The notes under the pieces were generated by a model. The model was not told the origin of the DNA and searched no databases. It saw only the letters and a program-made list of their open reading frames with translations. DNA of 64,000 nt from NCBI RefSeq assembly GCF_010681825.2, contig NZ_CP066776.1, forward strand, positions 620,001-684,000. The letters are read 5' to 3'. The first letter of the stretch is position 1; each line of letters starts with the position of its first letter. Positions 30,905 to 39,481 of this stretch are shown piece after piece. Source of the DNA: Sulfuriroseicoccus oceanibius (GTDB lineage: Bacteria; Verrucomicrobiota; Verrucomicrobiia; Verrucomicrobiales; SLCJ01). A program made the translations under genes and the position numbers.

Positions 30905-32131
30905 ATGTCAGATTCGGAGACCAAGAGCCAAGCCACAGAGGCGGCAATCGAGTCCGTCAATGGAGTGGTGGAGACCCGCTTTTTCCGCCACACCGGACCG
31001 GAGGGGAAGGGTGTGCAGTTTGCTGATGGCAAGGTGTTGCCAGAGGTGACCTTGGCGTACGAAATGTACGGTGAGCCGAATGCTGACAAATCGAATGTGA
31101 TTTTGCTTTTCCACGCGTTGTCTGGCGCGCATCACGCGGCTGGGATCAACGAGTCACTGAGCGCGGAGCACGATCCCGTGTTGGAGCGGCGCTGGACGTC
31201 CGAGCTGCATCTCGGCTGGTGGGATCAGTTCATCGGACCTGGCCGCGCGCTGGATACGGAAAAATACTGCATCGTCTGCGCCAACTACCTCGGCCATTGC
31301 TATGGTTCGACAGGACCTGCCTCGACCAACCCGGAAACCGGGAAACCCTATGGCTCCGCGTTCCCCGAGCTGACCATCGCCGACGTCGTGCGATCGCAGG
31401 CTGCATTGCTCGACCACCTCGGTGTGGACGTGCTGCATGCCGTGGTCGGCCCTTCGGTGGGCGGGCTGATGGCACAGAACTTCGCCTGGATCTACCCGGA
31501 GCGGGTGAAGATCGTGATGCCGATCGCGACCGGCTGGAAGACCACGGTCTACAACCGACTCATATTGTTCGAGCAGATCCTGGCGATCGAGAACGACCCG
31601 CACTTCAACAGCGGCGACTACTACGACGGCACCCGCCCCGAGTACGGACTCGCTCTGGCGCGGATGATCTCCCACAAAACCTTCGTCCACCTGGATGCGA
31701 TCGAGCGCCGGGCCCGCCGGACCATCGTCCAGCCGGAAGGCCAACTCGCCTGGTACGAGGTGCGCGACCCCTTCCAGTCGTACATGCTCTATCAGGGGAA
31801 AAAGTTCGTTGAGCGCTTCGACGCCAATACGTACCTCCGCATCATCGACATGTGGGCGCGCTTCGATCCGGTGCGCGATTCCGGCTTCGAGACCGTGTCC
31901 GAGTTGTTTGCCGGCGCGCGTGAGCACAATCACCGCTACCTCGTGTTTTCGATTGATTCGGATTTCTGCTTCTATCCGGAGGAGCAGCAGGAAATCGTGC
32001 GCCACCTTGAGGCCAACGACGTCCGTTGCATGCACATCACCGTGCATTCCGATAAAGGGCACGACTCATTCCTGCTCGAGCCTGAGCTTTTCACCCCGCA
32101 CATTGCCGCTGTCCTGAACGGGCAGGTTTAG
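30905..32131 (+). CDS. metX: Homoserine O-acetyltransferase, MetX-like
   Basis: This alpha/beta-hydrolase-fold acyltransferase (408 residues) activates L-homoserine for methionine synthesis. Family features are LLFHALSGAHHAAG (oxyanion region), the DLD-like DTEKYCIVCANYLGHCYGS segment, and nucleophile elbow VVGPSVGGLMAQ. The acid in FSIDSDFCFYPEEQ and the catalytic His in DKGHDSFL complete the triad. Typical MetX proteins have G-G-S-x-G-G at the elbow; here G-P-S-V-G-G. ATG 30905 is chosen because translation upstream in this frame has no homology. A related serine acyltransferase is the main alternative. Confidence 0.82.
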   Translation: MSDSETKSQATEAAIESVNGVVETRFFRHTGPEGKGVQFADGKVLPEVTLAYEMYGEPNADKSNVILLFHALSGAHHAAGINESLSAEHDPVLERRWTSELHLGWWDQFIGPGRALDTEKYCIVCANYLGHCYGSTGPASTNPETGKPYGSAFPELTIADVVRSQAALLDHLGVDVLHAVVGPSVGGLMAQNFAWIYPERVKIVMPIATGWKTTVYNRLILFEQILAIENDPHFNSGDYYDGTRPEYGLALARMISHKTFVHLDAIERRARRTIVQPEGQLAWYEVRDPFQSYMLYQGKKFVERFDANTYLRIIDMWARFDPVRDSGFETVSELFAGAREHNHRYLVFSIDSDFCFYPEEQQEIVRHLEANDVRCMHITVHSDKGHDSFLLEPELFTPHIAAVLNGQV

Positions 32132-32151
32132 GTGAGGTTGAATTGGCGGAC

Positions 32152-32180
32152 TCCGGAGCGGCTCGCACTCCGGATTTGTT
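32152..32180 (+). terminator. Weak hairpin terminator after metX
   Basis: TCCGGAG pairs with CTCCGGA (7 bp, 9-nt loop), followed by TTTGTT. Confidence 0.4.
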
Positions 32181-32296
32181 CGCCCTTTCTCTGGCACATC
32201 AGGTCAATCGGCATATAGTCATCGGGCGCGCGTGCCGGGCGGACGAAGGTCGGCTACGGTGCCCCTTTTCGATCGAACCCAACTTTCCTCAGTACC

Positions 32297-33754
32297 GTGA
32301 ACTACCTCGTTACCATCGGCCTCGAAGTCCACTGCCAGGTCAAGACACAGACCAAGATGTTCTGTTCCTGCCCAACGAGTTTCGGCGATGAACCCAACAG
32401 CAACACCTGCCCGGTGTGCATGGGCCTGCCTGGCGCACTGCCGGTGCTGAACAAGCGAGCGATCGAGAAGACCATCGTTGCTGGCATGATGCTGGGCTGC
32501 ACCACGCCGACGATCAGCAAGTGGGACCGGAAGAACTACTTCTATCCGGACATGCCGAAGAACTACCAGATTTCGCAGCTGCATGCGCCGCTGTGCGATG
32601 CGGGCTCGGTCACACTCGACGTGCTGCATTACCCTAAGGACGTGCAGAAGCAGATCAAAGGCGAGCCTCGCGTGATCCGTCTCGACCACATCCACCTTGA
32701 GGAGGACGTGGCGAAAAGCACCCATGCCGAGAAGCGCAGCCTGATCGATTTCAACCGAGCTGGTACGCCGCTGATGGAGATCGTGTCGATGCCGGATATG
32801 GAGACCCCGGAGGAAGCTGTGGCTTACCTCAACGCGCTGCGTCAGATCCTTGTCTACGGCAACATTTCCGACGCCGACATGGAAAAGGGCCAGATGCGCT
32901 GCGACGTCAACGTGTCACTGCGTCCGAAAGGCCAGCAGGAACTCGGTGCCAAGATCGAGCTCAAGAACCTCAACTCGATTTCCGCGGTGCGCCGTTCGTT
33001 GTACTACGAGATCGAGCGTCAGGCCGAAGAGTTGGACATGGGCATCGAGCAGGTGCAGAGCACCCGCCGCTGGGACGACGACTTGGGCGAGACACAGTTG
33101 ATGCGTACCAAGGAAGACGCGCATGACTACCGTTACTTCCCGGATCCGGATCTCCCACCGGTGGAGACCACCGCGTTGGTGGAGTCGGTGAAGCACGAGG
33201 TGCCGGAACTTCCGGCAGCGAAGCGCGAGCGCTTTGTCGAGCAGTTCGGTATGACGGACTACGATGCCGCGGTACTGACCGCCGAGCGTCCGTTGGCGGA
33301 TTACTTTGAGGCTGCGGCCAAGGGCTGCAAATCGGGTAAGAAGCTCGCCAACTGGGTGATCAATGAATTGCTCGGCCGCATCAACGCGGAAGATCTGACG
33401 ATTGACCAGTGCCCTGTGACTCCGGAGAAGTTCGCCGCATTGGTGGCAATGATCGATGAAGGCAAGGTCTCGAACAACCAGGGTAAGGAGGTTTTCACCG
33501 TGTTGTGGGATGCTCCGGGTCAGGAACCGGCCGCCATTGCCAAAGAAAAGGGCTTCGAGCAAGTCTCCGACACCGGAGCCATCGAAGCGCTGGTCGACGA
33601 AGCAATCAATGCCAACCCGGACAAGGTCGCAGAGATCCAGGGCGGTAACGAAAAGCTCGTCAACTGGATCACCGGCCAGGTGATGAAGGCGTCGAAGGGC
33701 AAAGCCAATCCGCAGGTCGTCACTGGTATGATCCGCGAGAAGTTGCTCGGATAA
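32297..33754 (+). CDS. gatB: Asp/Glu-tRNA amidotransferase subunit B
   Basis: GatB (485 residues) binds misacylated Glu-tRNA-Gln or Asp-tRNA-Asn and phosphorylates the acyl group for amidation in the GatCAB complex. The N terminus (IGLEVHCQVKTQTKMFC) and zinc-ligand cysteines (CSCP, CPVCMGLPG) are present. KNYFYPDMPKNYQISQ, RLDHIHLEEDVAKSTH and DFNRAGTPLMEIVS are GatB signatures. The C-terminal part is the helical and YqeY-like tail domain. The start is GTG, in family register, with no Shine-Dalgarno. gatA and gatC are not in the window. Confidence 0.97.
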   Translation: MNYLVTIGLEVHCQVKTQTKMFCSCPTSFGDEPNSNTCPVCMGLPGALPVLNKRAIEKTIVAGMMLGCTTPTISKWDRKNYFYPDMPKNYQISQLHAPLCDAGSVTLDVLHYPKDVQKQIKGEPRVIRLDHIHLEEDVAKSTHAEKRSLIDFNRAGTPLMEIVSMPDMETPEEAVAYLNALRQILVYGNISDADMEKGQMRCDVNVSLRPKGQQELGAKIELKNLNSISAVRRSLYYEIERQAEELDMGIEQVQSTRRWDDDLGETQLMRTKEDAHDYRYFPDPDLPPVETTALVESVKHEVPELPAAKRERFVEQFGMTDYDAAVLTAERPLADYFEAAAKGCKSGKKLANWVINELLGRINAEDLTIDQCPVTPEKFAALVAMIDEGKVSNNQGKEVFTVLWDAPGQEPAAIAKEKGFEQVSDTGAIEALVDEAINANPDKVAEIQGGNEKLVNWITGQVMKASKGKANPQVVTGMIREKLLG

Positions 33755-33785
33755 TCCGGGGCGGCCGTGCCTGATGAAAGCCTCC

Positions 33786-33811
33786 GACCTACGCTCAGGG
33801 CGACGTAGGCC
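33786..33811. other. Hairpin between convergent gatB and the SHD1 hydrolase
   Basis: CCTACG/CGTAGG with a 10-nt loop is set in sequence reading GCCTCCGACCTACG. No T-tract is present. It may be a dispersed repeat rather than a terminator. Confidence 0.4.
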
Positions 33812-33829
33812 GGTCGGGCATTGGCATCG

Positions 33830-34852
33830 TTACATGCCGACCCATTCCAGCGCTTTGCGGAAGTTCTCAACGGAGGGGTAACTGTGCCCCATTCCTTTGA
33901 TGTCCATGAATTGGTACTGCATGCGGTTGCGGTGCCAGTCCTTCGATGTGTTGAGGATGTGCTGGTAGTTATAATCCTTGTCCCCCGAGACTACCATCCA
34001 CTTGATCTCCTTGCGTTTTCCGCGAGTGAAGTCCTTTTCGGTGAGGCCGGAAAAGTGAGAGCTCATCCGCAAGTGATTGCCGGGAAGGTAGCTTTGCGCC
34101 GCGTAACTCAGGGCTCCAACAAATTTGTCCGGAAACATGGCGGCTGTGAAGAAGGCCATGTGCCCACCTCCTGAACCTCCGCCAACAACGCGTCTCTCAG
34201 GATCGATTTTATAATCTCGTTCGATCATGGTGTACGCATCGATCGAGAGGCAAATGCGGCGGAGCATTGCTTGATTATTGCCTGCTCCGTTAACCGAAAC
34301 CGCGATGACCTTCATTTCGTCGAAGATCGGATGCCATGCGCGGTCAATATAAGCGTTGTCACCCGAGTGGATGTTCAAGTAGAGGCCGTATGGTTCGCTG
34401 CCGTCATAAGATGGAGGTACGTAGATTGAGCAGGTGTCTTTTTCCAAGTCACGAGCCATCCATTGTTCCGGACTACTCTTTTTAATATCGTCCCAAGCGC
34501 CATTTTCGAACGCCGTCAAAACATCTCTGCGATCGGATGTTTTGTAGTATTCCTTCCATTCAGGGAAAAGCCGGGTGTCGATCGGCTTGTGGTCCATTCT
34601 TCCGACCATCCCCTTGAGCTTTTCCGTCTGGGCTTGTTTGTATTCCGCTACCCACTGCTGGTCCGCCTCGGAGAATTTGGCAAGTGGTACCGTGTAGTCC
34701 TTGCCTCGCATGTTAATGACAATCTGGTCGTCACCTTCCAAGCGGACGAATTCGGCGTTGATGGACTTTCCATCCGCGTTGGTCCAGGTGCGGGCATGGA
34801 GTGGAGCTGCGGTGATGGCCGCAACTGCTGTGAGTAGAAGCAGGCGTTTCAT
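33830..34852 (-). CDS. Secreted SHD1-domain alpha/beta hydrolase
   Basis: This 340-residue exported protein has a signal peptide (MKRLLLLTAVAAITAAPLHA, 1-20). An SHD1-type beta domain (about 21-68) follows: RTWTNADGKSINAEFVRLEG..VINMRGKDYTVPLAKFSEAD. A C-terminal alpha/beta-hydrolase domain comes next (about 135-340). The hydrolase has YVPPSYDGSEPYGLYLNIHS, nucleophile elbow GGGSGGG, and a late GMGHSYP His. Its shape resembles secreted esterases/PHB-depolymerase-like enzymes. SHD1 domains fused to exported enzymes are typical of Planctomycetota and Verrucomicrobiota. The substrate is unknown. Confidence 0.75.
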   Translation of the reverse strand: MKRLLLLTAVAAITAAPLHARTWTNADGKSINAEFVRLEGDDQIVINMRGKDYTVPLAKFSEADQQWVAEYKQAQTEKLKGMVGRMDHKPIDTRLFPEWKEYYKTSDRRDVLTAFENGAWDDIKKSSPEQWMARDLEKDTCSIYVPPSYDGSEPYGLYLNIHSGDNAYIDRAWHPIFDEMKVIAVSVNGAGNNQAMLRRICLSIDAYTMIERDYKIDPERRVVGGGSGGGHMAFFTAAMFPDKFVGALSYAAQSYLPGNHLRMSSHFSGLTEKDFTRGKRKEIKWMVVSGDKDYNYQHILNTSKDWHRNRMQYQFMDIKGMGHSYPSVENFRKALEWVGM

Positions 34853-34951
34853 GGGGTGGGTTGAGTTGCCTGCTTGTTATCAAGTGTTTCTATAATGTTA
34901 ACCAGAGAAATCTAGGTGTGGGCCCCTGTAGTGACCCTAATGTGCAGTTTT

Positions 34952-36013
34952 CTAACCTGTGAGGTTGCTAGATGGGGTTCGGACCTCCTTCATCAGAGCG
35001 TTGACCGCTTTGCGGAAGGGGGCAGCCATCGGCAGGTCGGCGAGATTTTCCCAAGCGATCCAGCGGTCGCCCTCTGCCTGGGCGATCTCCGCCGCACTCA
35101 TCTCATACACCGCCAATTGCACCCGGTGGTGGGTGATAGCATAACGGGCTTCGTAGCAAGGCGATGCACTGCCGAAATCTTCAACCGGGCGTAGAGGCAG
35201 TTTCCACAGCCCCTTGCGACGACTGCCTTGCTCGTGGTGGAGCAGGATGGCCTCGTGTTGCCGGTCGATGGCGAAAACCGCGTGTTCGGCAAGCTCGACC
35301 GTGGCGCGGCGGGGCTTTTTGTGGGGCAGTGGTTCCGGATCGTGGCCGAATTGATAGGTGGCACACCATTCTCCAACCGGGCAATCTTTGCAGGCGGGGG
35401 ATTTCGGGGTGCAGATGCGCTGGCCGAGCTCCATCAGAGCGGAATTAAATGCTCTCGGGCGGTCGGTGTCTACCAGTCTGCCAGCGGTGCTCCAGATGAA
35501 ATTCTGGCCGGCCGCGTTGTCGCTTAGTCCCTCGAAATGGGTGAGCCTGGTAATGACACGGATGCCGTTGGCGTCGACCACCGGGGCTGGGCGGTCGTAA
35601 GCGAACGAGTAGACGGCGCCGGCTGTGTATCGGCCGATTCCGGGAAGATCGAGTATGGTGTCGAGCGCCTCGGGGAACTGCCCTCCGTGATCGTGGACGA
35701 TCGCTTGAGCCGCCTTTTGCAGGTTGCGTGCGCGGTTGTAATAGCCGAGTCCCTCCCAAAGCGAGAGAACCGTCGATTCGTCTGCCGCAGCGAGCTCGTG
35801 GACTGTTGGGAAGCGTTCGAGCCAGCGCGTGTAGTAGCCACGGTCGAGAACCGTCGCTACCTGGGTCTGTTGGAGCATCATCTCCGAGACCAGGATCGCG
35901 TAGGGATCGGTCGTGCGGCGCCATGGGTAGTCCTTGGCATTGAGATGAAACCAATCGACCAGGGCGTCACGGAACGCTGAACGGTTCCGAAGAGCGAGGG
36001 TTGTGTTGCTCAT
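34952..36013 (-). CDS. mutY: A/G-specific adenine glycosylase MutY
   Basis: MutY (353 residues) removes adenine mispaired with 8-oxoguanine. The HhH-GPD domain has DYPWRRTTDPYAILVSEMML and QQTQVATV. The helix-hairpin-helix LPGIGRYTAGAVYSFA and the catalytic Asp in VVDANGIRVITRL follow. The [4Fe-4S] cysteines are seen in CTPKSPACKDCPVGEWC. The C-terminal NUDIX-like 8-oxoG recognition domain starts near residue 230. The upstream GNAT gene overlaps its start by 4 bp (ATGA), so the two are translationally coupled. Confidence 0.95.
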   Translation of the reverse strand: MSNTTLALRNRSAFRDALVDWFHLNAKDYPWRRTTDPYAILVSEMMLQQTQVATVLDRGYYTRWLERFPTVHELAAADESTVLSLWEGLGYYNRARNLQKAAQAIVHDHGGQFPEALDTILDLPGIGRYTAGAVYSFAYDRPAPVVDANGIRVITRLTHFEGLSDNAAGQNFIWSTAGRLVDTDRPRAFNSALMELGQRICTPKSPACKDCPVGEWCATYQFGHDPEPLPHKKPRRATVELAEHAVFAIDRQHEAILLHHEQGSRRKGLWKLPLRPVEDFGSASPCYEARYAITHHRVQLAVYEMSAAEIAQAEGDRWIAWENLADLPMAAPFRKAVNALMKEVRTPSSNLTG

Positions 36014-36636
36014 GTGTTTGGGAAGAGTAGCGGCTCAAGTTGCTTCATGCGCTGGCCAACGGCGCGCTGTGTGGCCGAACGGGATGCGAGCAGGCGCTGT
36101 GCCGGGATCAGCGGCCACTCTACAATGATCTCACCGGCCTCCGCTTTGCTGGTGCCTCCCATGGCACCGAGCCAATGGAGTGCGGGTTTGTTCTCCGGGC
36201 GTATGTGGGCTACGAATTCCCGGATGTCCCGATGCCGGGCGATGGTCCAGAGTAGAGCCAGGAGCAAGGTGCCGAGGCCTTGGTTTTGATAATGATCTCC
36301 TATGGTGATTGAAAACTCAGCGCAATGAGCGGGCTGGTTGCTGCTCCAGAAAGAGGCTCCGCCGAGGCCGGGGATCCACGGGCGGTTGGGGTCGATCGCA
36401 GCCCAAACGACGTCGTGGATTTGGTCCGCAGTGATCAGGCGGGTTACAACTTTATCGCTGAGGTGTTGTGAGCGGGTCCAGAACCGGCTCATCCTTGCCT
36501 CGGGGGAGAGTCGATCGAATGCATTGTGGCAACGCTGCCGGTCATCCTTGGTTGGAGTGAGAGGGCGCAACAAGAGCTCGCCACCCGAATGGAACGGAAT
36601 GACAAGGGGAGATTTCGGCTGCAGCGGCGTGGACAT
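36010..36636 (-). CDS. GNAT-family N-acetyltransferase
   Basis: This protein of 208 residues from the preferred start MSTPLQPKSP is an acyl-CoA-dependent acetyltransferase. LRPLTPTKDDRQRCHNAFDRLSPEA resembles the GNAT domains of the Pat/AcuA-like protein acetyltransferase group. DHYQNQGLGTLLLALLWTIA is motif A (Q/RxxGxG), the acetyl-CoA pyrophosphate loop. IRPENKPALHWLGAMGG matches motif B. A second ATG 15 bp upstream is possible. Its stop overlaps the mutY start. The substrate is unknown. Confidence 0.82.
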   Translation of the reverse strand: MSTPLQPKSPLVIPFHSGGELLLRPLTPTKDDRQRCHNAFDRLSPEARMSRFWTRSQHLSDKVVTRLITADQIHDVVWAAIDPNRPWIPGLGGASFWSSNQPAHCAEFSITIGDHYQNQGLGTLLLALLWTIARHRDIREFVAHIRPENKPALHWLGAMGGTSKAEAGEIIVEWPLIPAQRLLASRSATQRAVGQRMKQLEPLLFPNT

Positions 36637-36728
36637 GAATCGATGGAGCAATACACAACCAGCGTCGACCGATCAATGCTGAGCGTTGACTCATTCGCCG
36701 AAAGTGGGGAGATCTGCCTCAGAGCCGA

Positions 36729-36767
36729 CAAAAAAGCCGCCCTCCGGAGAGTACTCCGGGGGCGGCT
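36729..36767 (-). terminator. Terminator of the three-gene secreted-protein operon
   Basis: On the minus strand a GCCGCCCCCGGAG/CTCCGGAGGGCGGC stem is followed by a T6 run, 20 bp beyond the stop codon at 36786. Confidence 0.88.
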
Positions 36768-36785
36768 ATGAGATGGATTGGTGGC

Positions 36786-37826
36786 TTATTCAGCGGTCCC
36801 GACCTGACCGTTCACCGTGATGCGGCGATCGTAGGAGAAGGAGACACTGAGGTGTTCCACAGGCACCGGATCGAGGCCTTCCGCTTGTTGGGTGACCCGG
36901 AGGACGTAGTCGCCCGAGCCGGGGAGGTAATCCGCAAGGTTGGCGATCTGGATCTGACGGAACTGGGGCTTGTCGCCAATCACCGTGCCACTGAGGATTT
37001 CAGTGGTGGTGCTGGTGGCATCCACGATCTCCACACTCCAATCATCTTTGGCGTAGAGGTTGTTCATGTTGATCTTAATCGGCTTGAAATTGCGGTAGAT
37101 CTTGCCTGGTTCGATGGTTGCGTCGGGGTCCAGAGCAATGGTCGCGACCGGCCAGATTTGGACGGAGCAGGTGTCCGCCACGATTGCCGGTCCGCCGTCT
37201 GCTGCGGGTTCCCAGATGCTGAAGGTTTCCGTTCCTCCGACGACAGTCCAGTCATCAACTACAAAGCCAGAGCTGTAGGAGACCGAATTGCTCATCATGG
37301 TGGCCAGTGTGGACGAGACGTCTGTGGCCGATGCGTAATCGGTGGTGTAAGCCGGTGGGTGCTGGAAAGACTCTGGCTCGTAGGGCTCCAGATTGTAGAG
37401 CATCACAAGGAGGTTGGCTGCCGCGTCGTGATAGGCGGGGCTGATGCCGTCGATCTGCACCGAGTACCCTACGTCGACCCGTGTCCGTGGCTTGGTCGGG
37501 GTGTCGTTGGGATCCGGTGTGACCAGAGTGATCTGCGGACTGTAAATCCCGTTGACGATGGTGGTGTCGAGTAGCTTTTGCTCGCCGGTGGTCTTGTTGA
37601 GGGACCACAGCTCGAAAAGTGAATCACCATAGAGGATAGGGAGTGGAGCCACGTCGGTGCCCTGCTTGGCCAGATTGGTCAACGAAGCACGGACCTCTTC
37701 CCCAAACTCGTTGGTCTGGATTTGAATGATGATATTCTCGTAGTTATCATCAGTGCTAAGGGGATTCGCCGTCAGGGGGATGGCGCTTAAGGCGAGAGCC
37801 CCAAGAATAAGGGGATTATTTTTCAT
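36786..37826 (-). CDS. Secreted protein of unknown function, operon gene 3
   Basis: This 346-residue exported protein has a signal peptide (MKNNPLILGALALSAIPLTA, about 1-20). The mature protein is beta-rich with few cysteines and no recognised catalytic motif. Asp/Thr/Ser-rich segments and a long C-terminal beta region (KIYRNFKPIKINMNNLYAKD, then GDYVLRVTQQAEG) suggest an Ig-like or jelly-roll fold. It overlaps the upstream gene by 11 bp and ends in a strong terminator, so it is the last gene of a three-gene operon. No function is assigned. Confidence 0.75.
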   Translation of the reverse strand: MKNNPLILGALALSAIPLTANPLSTDDNYENIIIQIQTNEFGEEVRASLTNLAKQGTDVAPLPILYGDSLFELWSLNKTTGEQKLLDTTIVNGIYSPQITLVTPDPNDTPTKPRTRVDVGYSVQIDGISPAYHDAAANLLVMLYNLEPYEPESFQHPPAYTTDYASATDVSSTLATMMSNSVSYSSGFVVDDWTVVGGTETFSIWEPAADGGPAIVADTCSVQIWPVATIALDPDATIEPGKIYRNFKPIKINMNNLYAKDDWSVEIVDATSTTTEILSGTVIGDKPQFRQIQIANLADYLPGSGDYVLRVTQQAEGLDPVPVEHLSVSFSYDRRITVNGQVGTAE

Positions 37827-38331
37827 CGGATTCTTTGGCTCGAGGTGGAAGGACGGAGACTGGGTTGTTGTTGTAGGTCGCGATGGCGACCAGTTGGGCC
37901 TTCGCGAGGTGGTCTCGCTGCGGTCCGGTCAGAGGAGTGGTGCCTTTGATGGTGTTGACTGAGACCGGGTAGTTTCTCAGCCAGGCTCGGTTGTGGCGCA
38001 GGAATTCAGGCCACGAGACGTAGGTGCCGGTGGCCTTTTCCGGGATCCGGTAGGCGTGGGTTTCTGGAAGTGCCAGAATCGACAGCGCGGGAACCAGGGT
38101 CCATCGTTGGCCGTCGGAGAGCACCTTCATGCCCTTGAACATAGAGCGGCCCTTGTTGGGGAGGTTGAACTCGGGGCCGTCGCGACCCGGGCCGGAACGA
38201 TCGAGCTGCTTCGCTCTGGCGACGATGGTCTGCTTTTGCAGCTGCGCCTTGGATTTGCTTCTGGCCTGAGCTTCAGGCAGTCCGGTGAAGGACACTGCCA
38301 GCACAAAGGCGATGAGATGAACTTGCTTCAT
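37816..38331 (-). CDS. Secreted protein of unknown function, operon gene 2
   Basis: This 171-residue exported protein has a signal peptide (MKQVHLIAFVLAVSFTGLPEAQA, cut near residue 23). A basic segment (RSKSKAQLQKQTIVARAKQLD) and a compact domain with YVSWPEFLRHNRAWLRNYPV follow. I do not recognise the family. Its leader carries a C6 tract 10 nt before the ATG (mRNA CCCTCCCTCCCCCC) where a Shine-Dalgarno would normally be. It overlaps the next gene by 11 bp. Confidence 0.72.
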   Translation of the reverse strand: MKQVHLIAFVLAVSFTGLPEAQARSKSKAQLQKQTIVARAKQLDRSGPGRDGPEFNLPNKGRSMFKGMKVLSDGQRWTLVPALSILALPETHAYRIPEKATGTYVSWPEFLRHNRAWLRNYPVSVNTIKGTTPLTGPQRDHLAKAQLVAIATYNNNPVSVLPPRAKESDEK

Positions 38332-38355
38332 GGTTTCCGATGGGGGGAGGGAGGG

Positions 38356-39093
38356 TTATTGGGGCAGTTCGGAGAAGGTGACCAGGACGCAAAGGTCCTG
38401 CAGATCCCATCCGCTGGATCCGTAGTTGTTAAAGTCCCACAGGTAGATCACATCGTGAGGACCAAGTGTGATCAGGCCGGTCTCGCTGCTGATGTAGGGA
38501 GAGAGGTAGTCTTTCACAGACGCTTGGATCTCGTAGGCTGGATCGAGCTGTGGGGCTGAGTCTCCATCCCGTAAGACAACGACATTTGGGGTGACGTCCC
38601 AAGTGCGGTACCAGTCCGACCAGCTGGTACAGTCGGCCCCCCAGTTCATGCCTCCTTGGCCGGCTGCATCGATCACGGTGCCCTCGGCAACATTTTTCTG
38701 ATACACCACCGCTGATGGGTCGACGTCATAATTGTTGCCGAAGAAGATCTCCTCCCAACCCGTGCCGGTGTAGAGCGAGCCTTTGACGTGATAGAACTTG
38801 GTCTTGGTGCCCCAGCCTGAGCCGATGACACGGACTTCGGCGCGGATGTTGCGCTTGGACTGCAGCGACTTGCCCTCGAAATTGATCATGTCGTCCAGGG
38901 TCAGCGGGTACTGCACCTGCCAGGAGATGTCAGGGACGTCTCCCACACTCACCGTTTGGGCAGGGGTGGAGATTTGCCCAACCCAGTTGTTGGTGTTGGT
39001 GCTCTCCGACGATCCCAAGGCGCTGGGCAATAGGCTCAGCGTGGTCGCTGTTGCGGCGATCCAAAGGGGGGAGAATGAAAGTTTGTTGCTCAT
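38356..39093 (-). CDS. Secreted protein of unknown function, operon gene 1
   Basis: This 245-residue exported protein has a signal peptide (about 1-27, hydrophobic LWIAATATTLSLLPSALG). The mature part is beta-rich and aromatic, with WQVQYPLTLDDMINFEGKS, WGADCTSWSDWYRTWD and the C-terminal YLWDFNNYGSSGWDLQDLCV. It looks like a carbohydrate-binding or structural beta-sandwich, but no family is recognised. The last part reads HDVIYLWDFN. The leader has CCCCCC 7 nt before the ATG. It heads an operon with the two genes below and is divergent from the 2954-residue giant gene. Confidence 0.74.
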   Translation of the reverse strand: MSNKLSFSPLWIAATATTLSLLPSALGSSESTNTNNWVGQISTPAQTVSVGDVPDISWQVQYPLTLDDMINFEGKSLQSKRNIRAEVRVIGSGWGTKTKFYHVKGSLYTGTGWEEIFFGNNYDVDPSAVVYQKNVAEGTVIDAAGQGGMNWGADCTSWSDWYRTWDVTPNVVVLRDGDSAPQLDPAYEIQASVKDYLSPYISSETGLITLGPHDVIYLWDFNNYGSSGWDLQDLCVLVTFSELPQ

Positions 39094-39401
39094 GGCTTTT
39101 GGGGGGAGAGGGATTCACAGAATCCCGAGCGAAAACCGGGGTTGTTTTATGGTTTTTAGAGTGGCTCGGGGGTGGGTTGGCTTCGGTCGGTATGTCGATT
39201 GTGTAGTTTTTTCGAGGGCAGGCGCTTTGTGGTTCGTTGATTTCACTGGCCTGAGCCTCGGGTGCTAAATTTCAATAGGCTATTCCTAGGAGTTGAAGAT
39301 GAGTGGGTGGTGTGCGACTAGGGGGGCGCTCACAAAAAGAGTATTTCATCAACCGTCTACGAACTAAATTATCTAGACGGATTCACCCGTTCAAGGTTCT
39401 G

Positions 39402-39431
39402 CCATAAAATAAACGGGGTTTATTTTTATGG
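39402..39431. promoter_or_regulatory. Long AT-rich inverted repeat upstream of the giant gene
   Basis: CCATAAAATAAAC pairs with GTTTATTTTTATGG (one bulged base) around a short G loop. It could be an operator or an RNA hairpin. There is no gene ending here, so a terminator role is unlikely. Confidence 0.5.
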
Positions 39432-39448
39432 TTTTTATGGCGATTGTT

Positions 39449-39481
39449 GTAACTATTGTTTTATCTCTTAATTATAGTTAC
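39449..39481. promoter_or_regulatory. Spaced GTAACTAT/ATAGTTAC inverted repeat
   Basis: Perfect 8-bp half-sites are separated by 17 bp in AT-rich DNA between divergent operons. The geometry suits a dimeric regulator, but it may be chance in AT-rich sequence. Confidence 0.35.
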
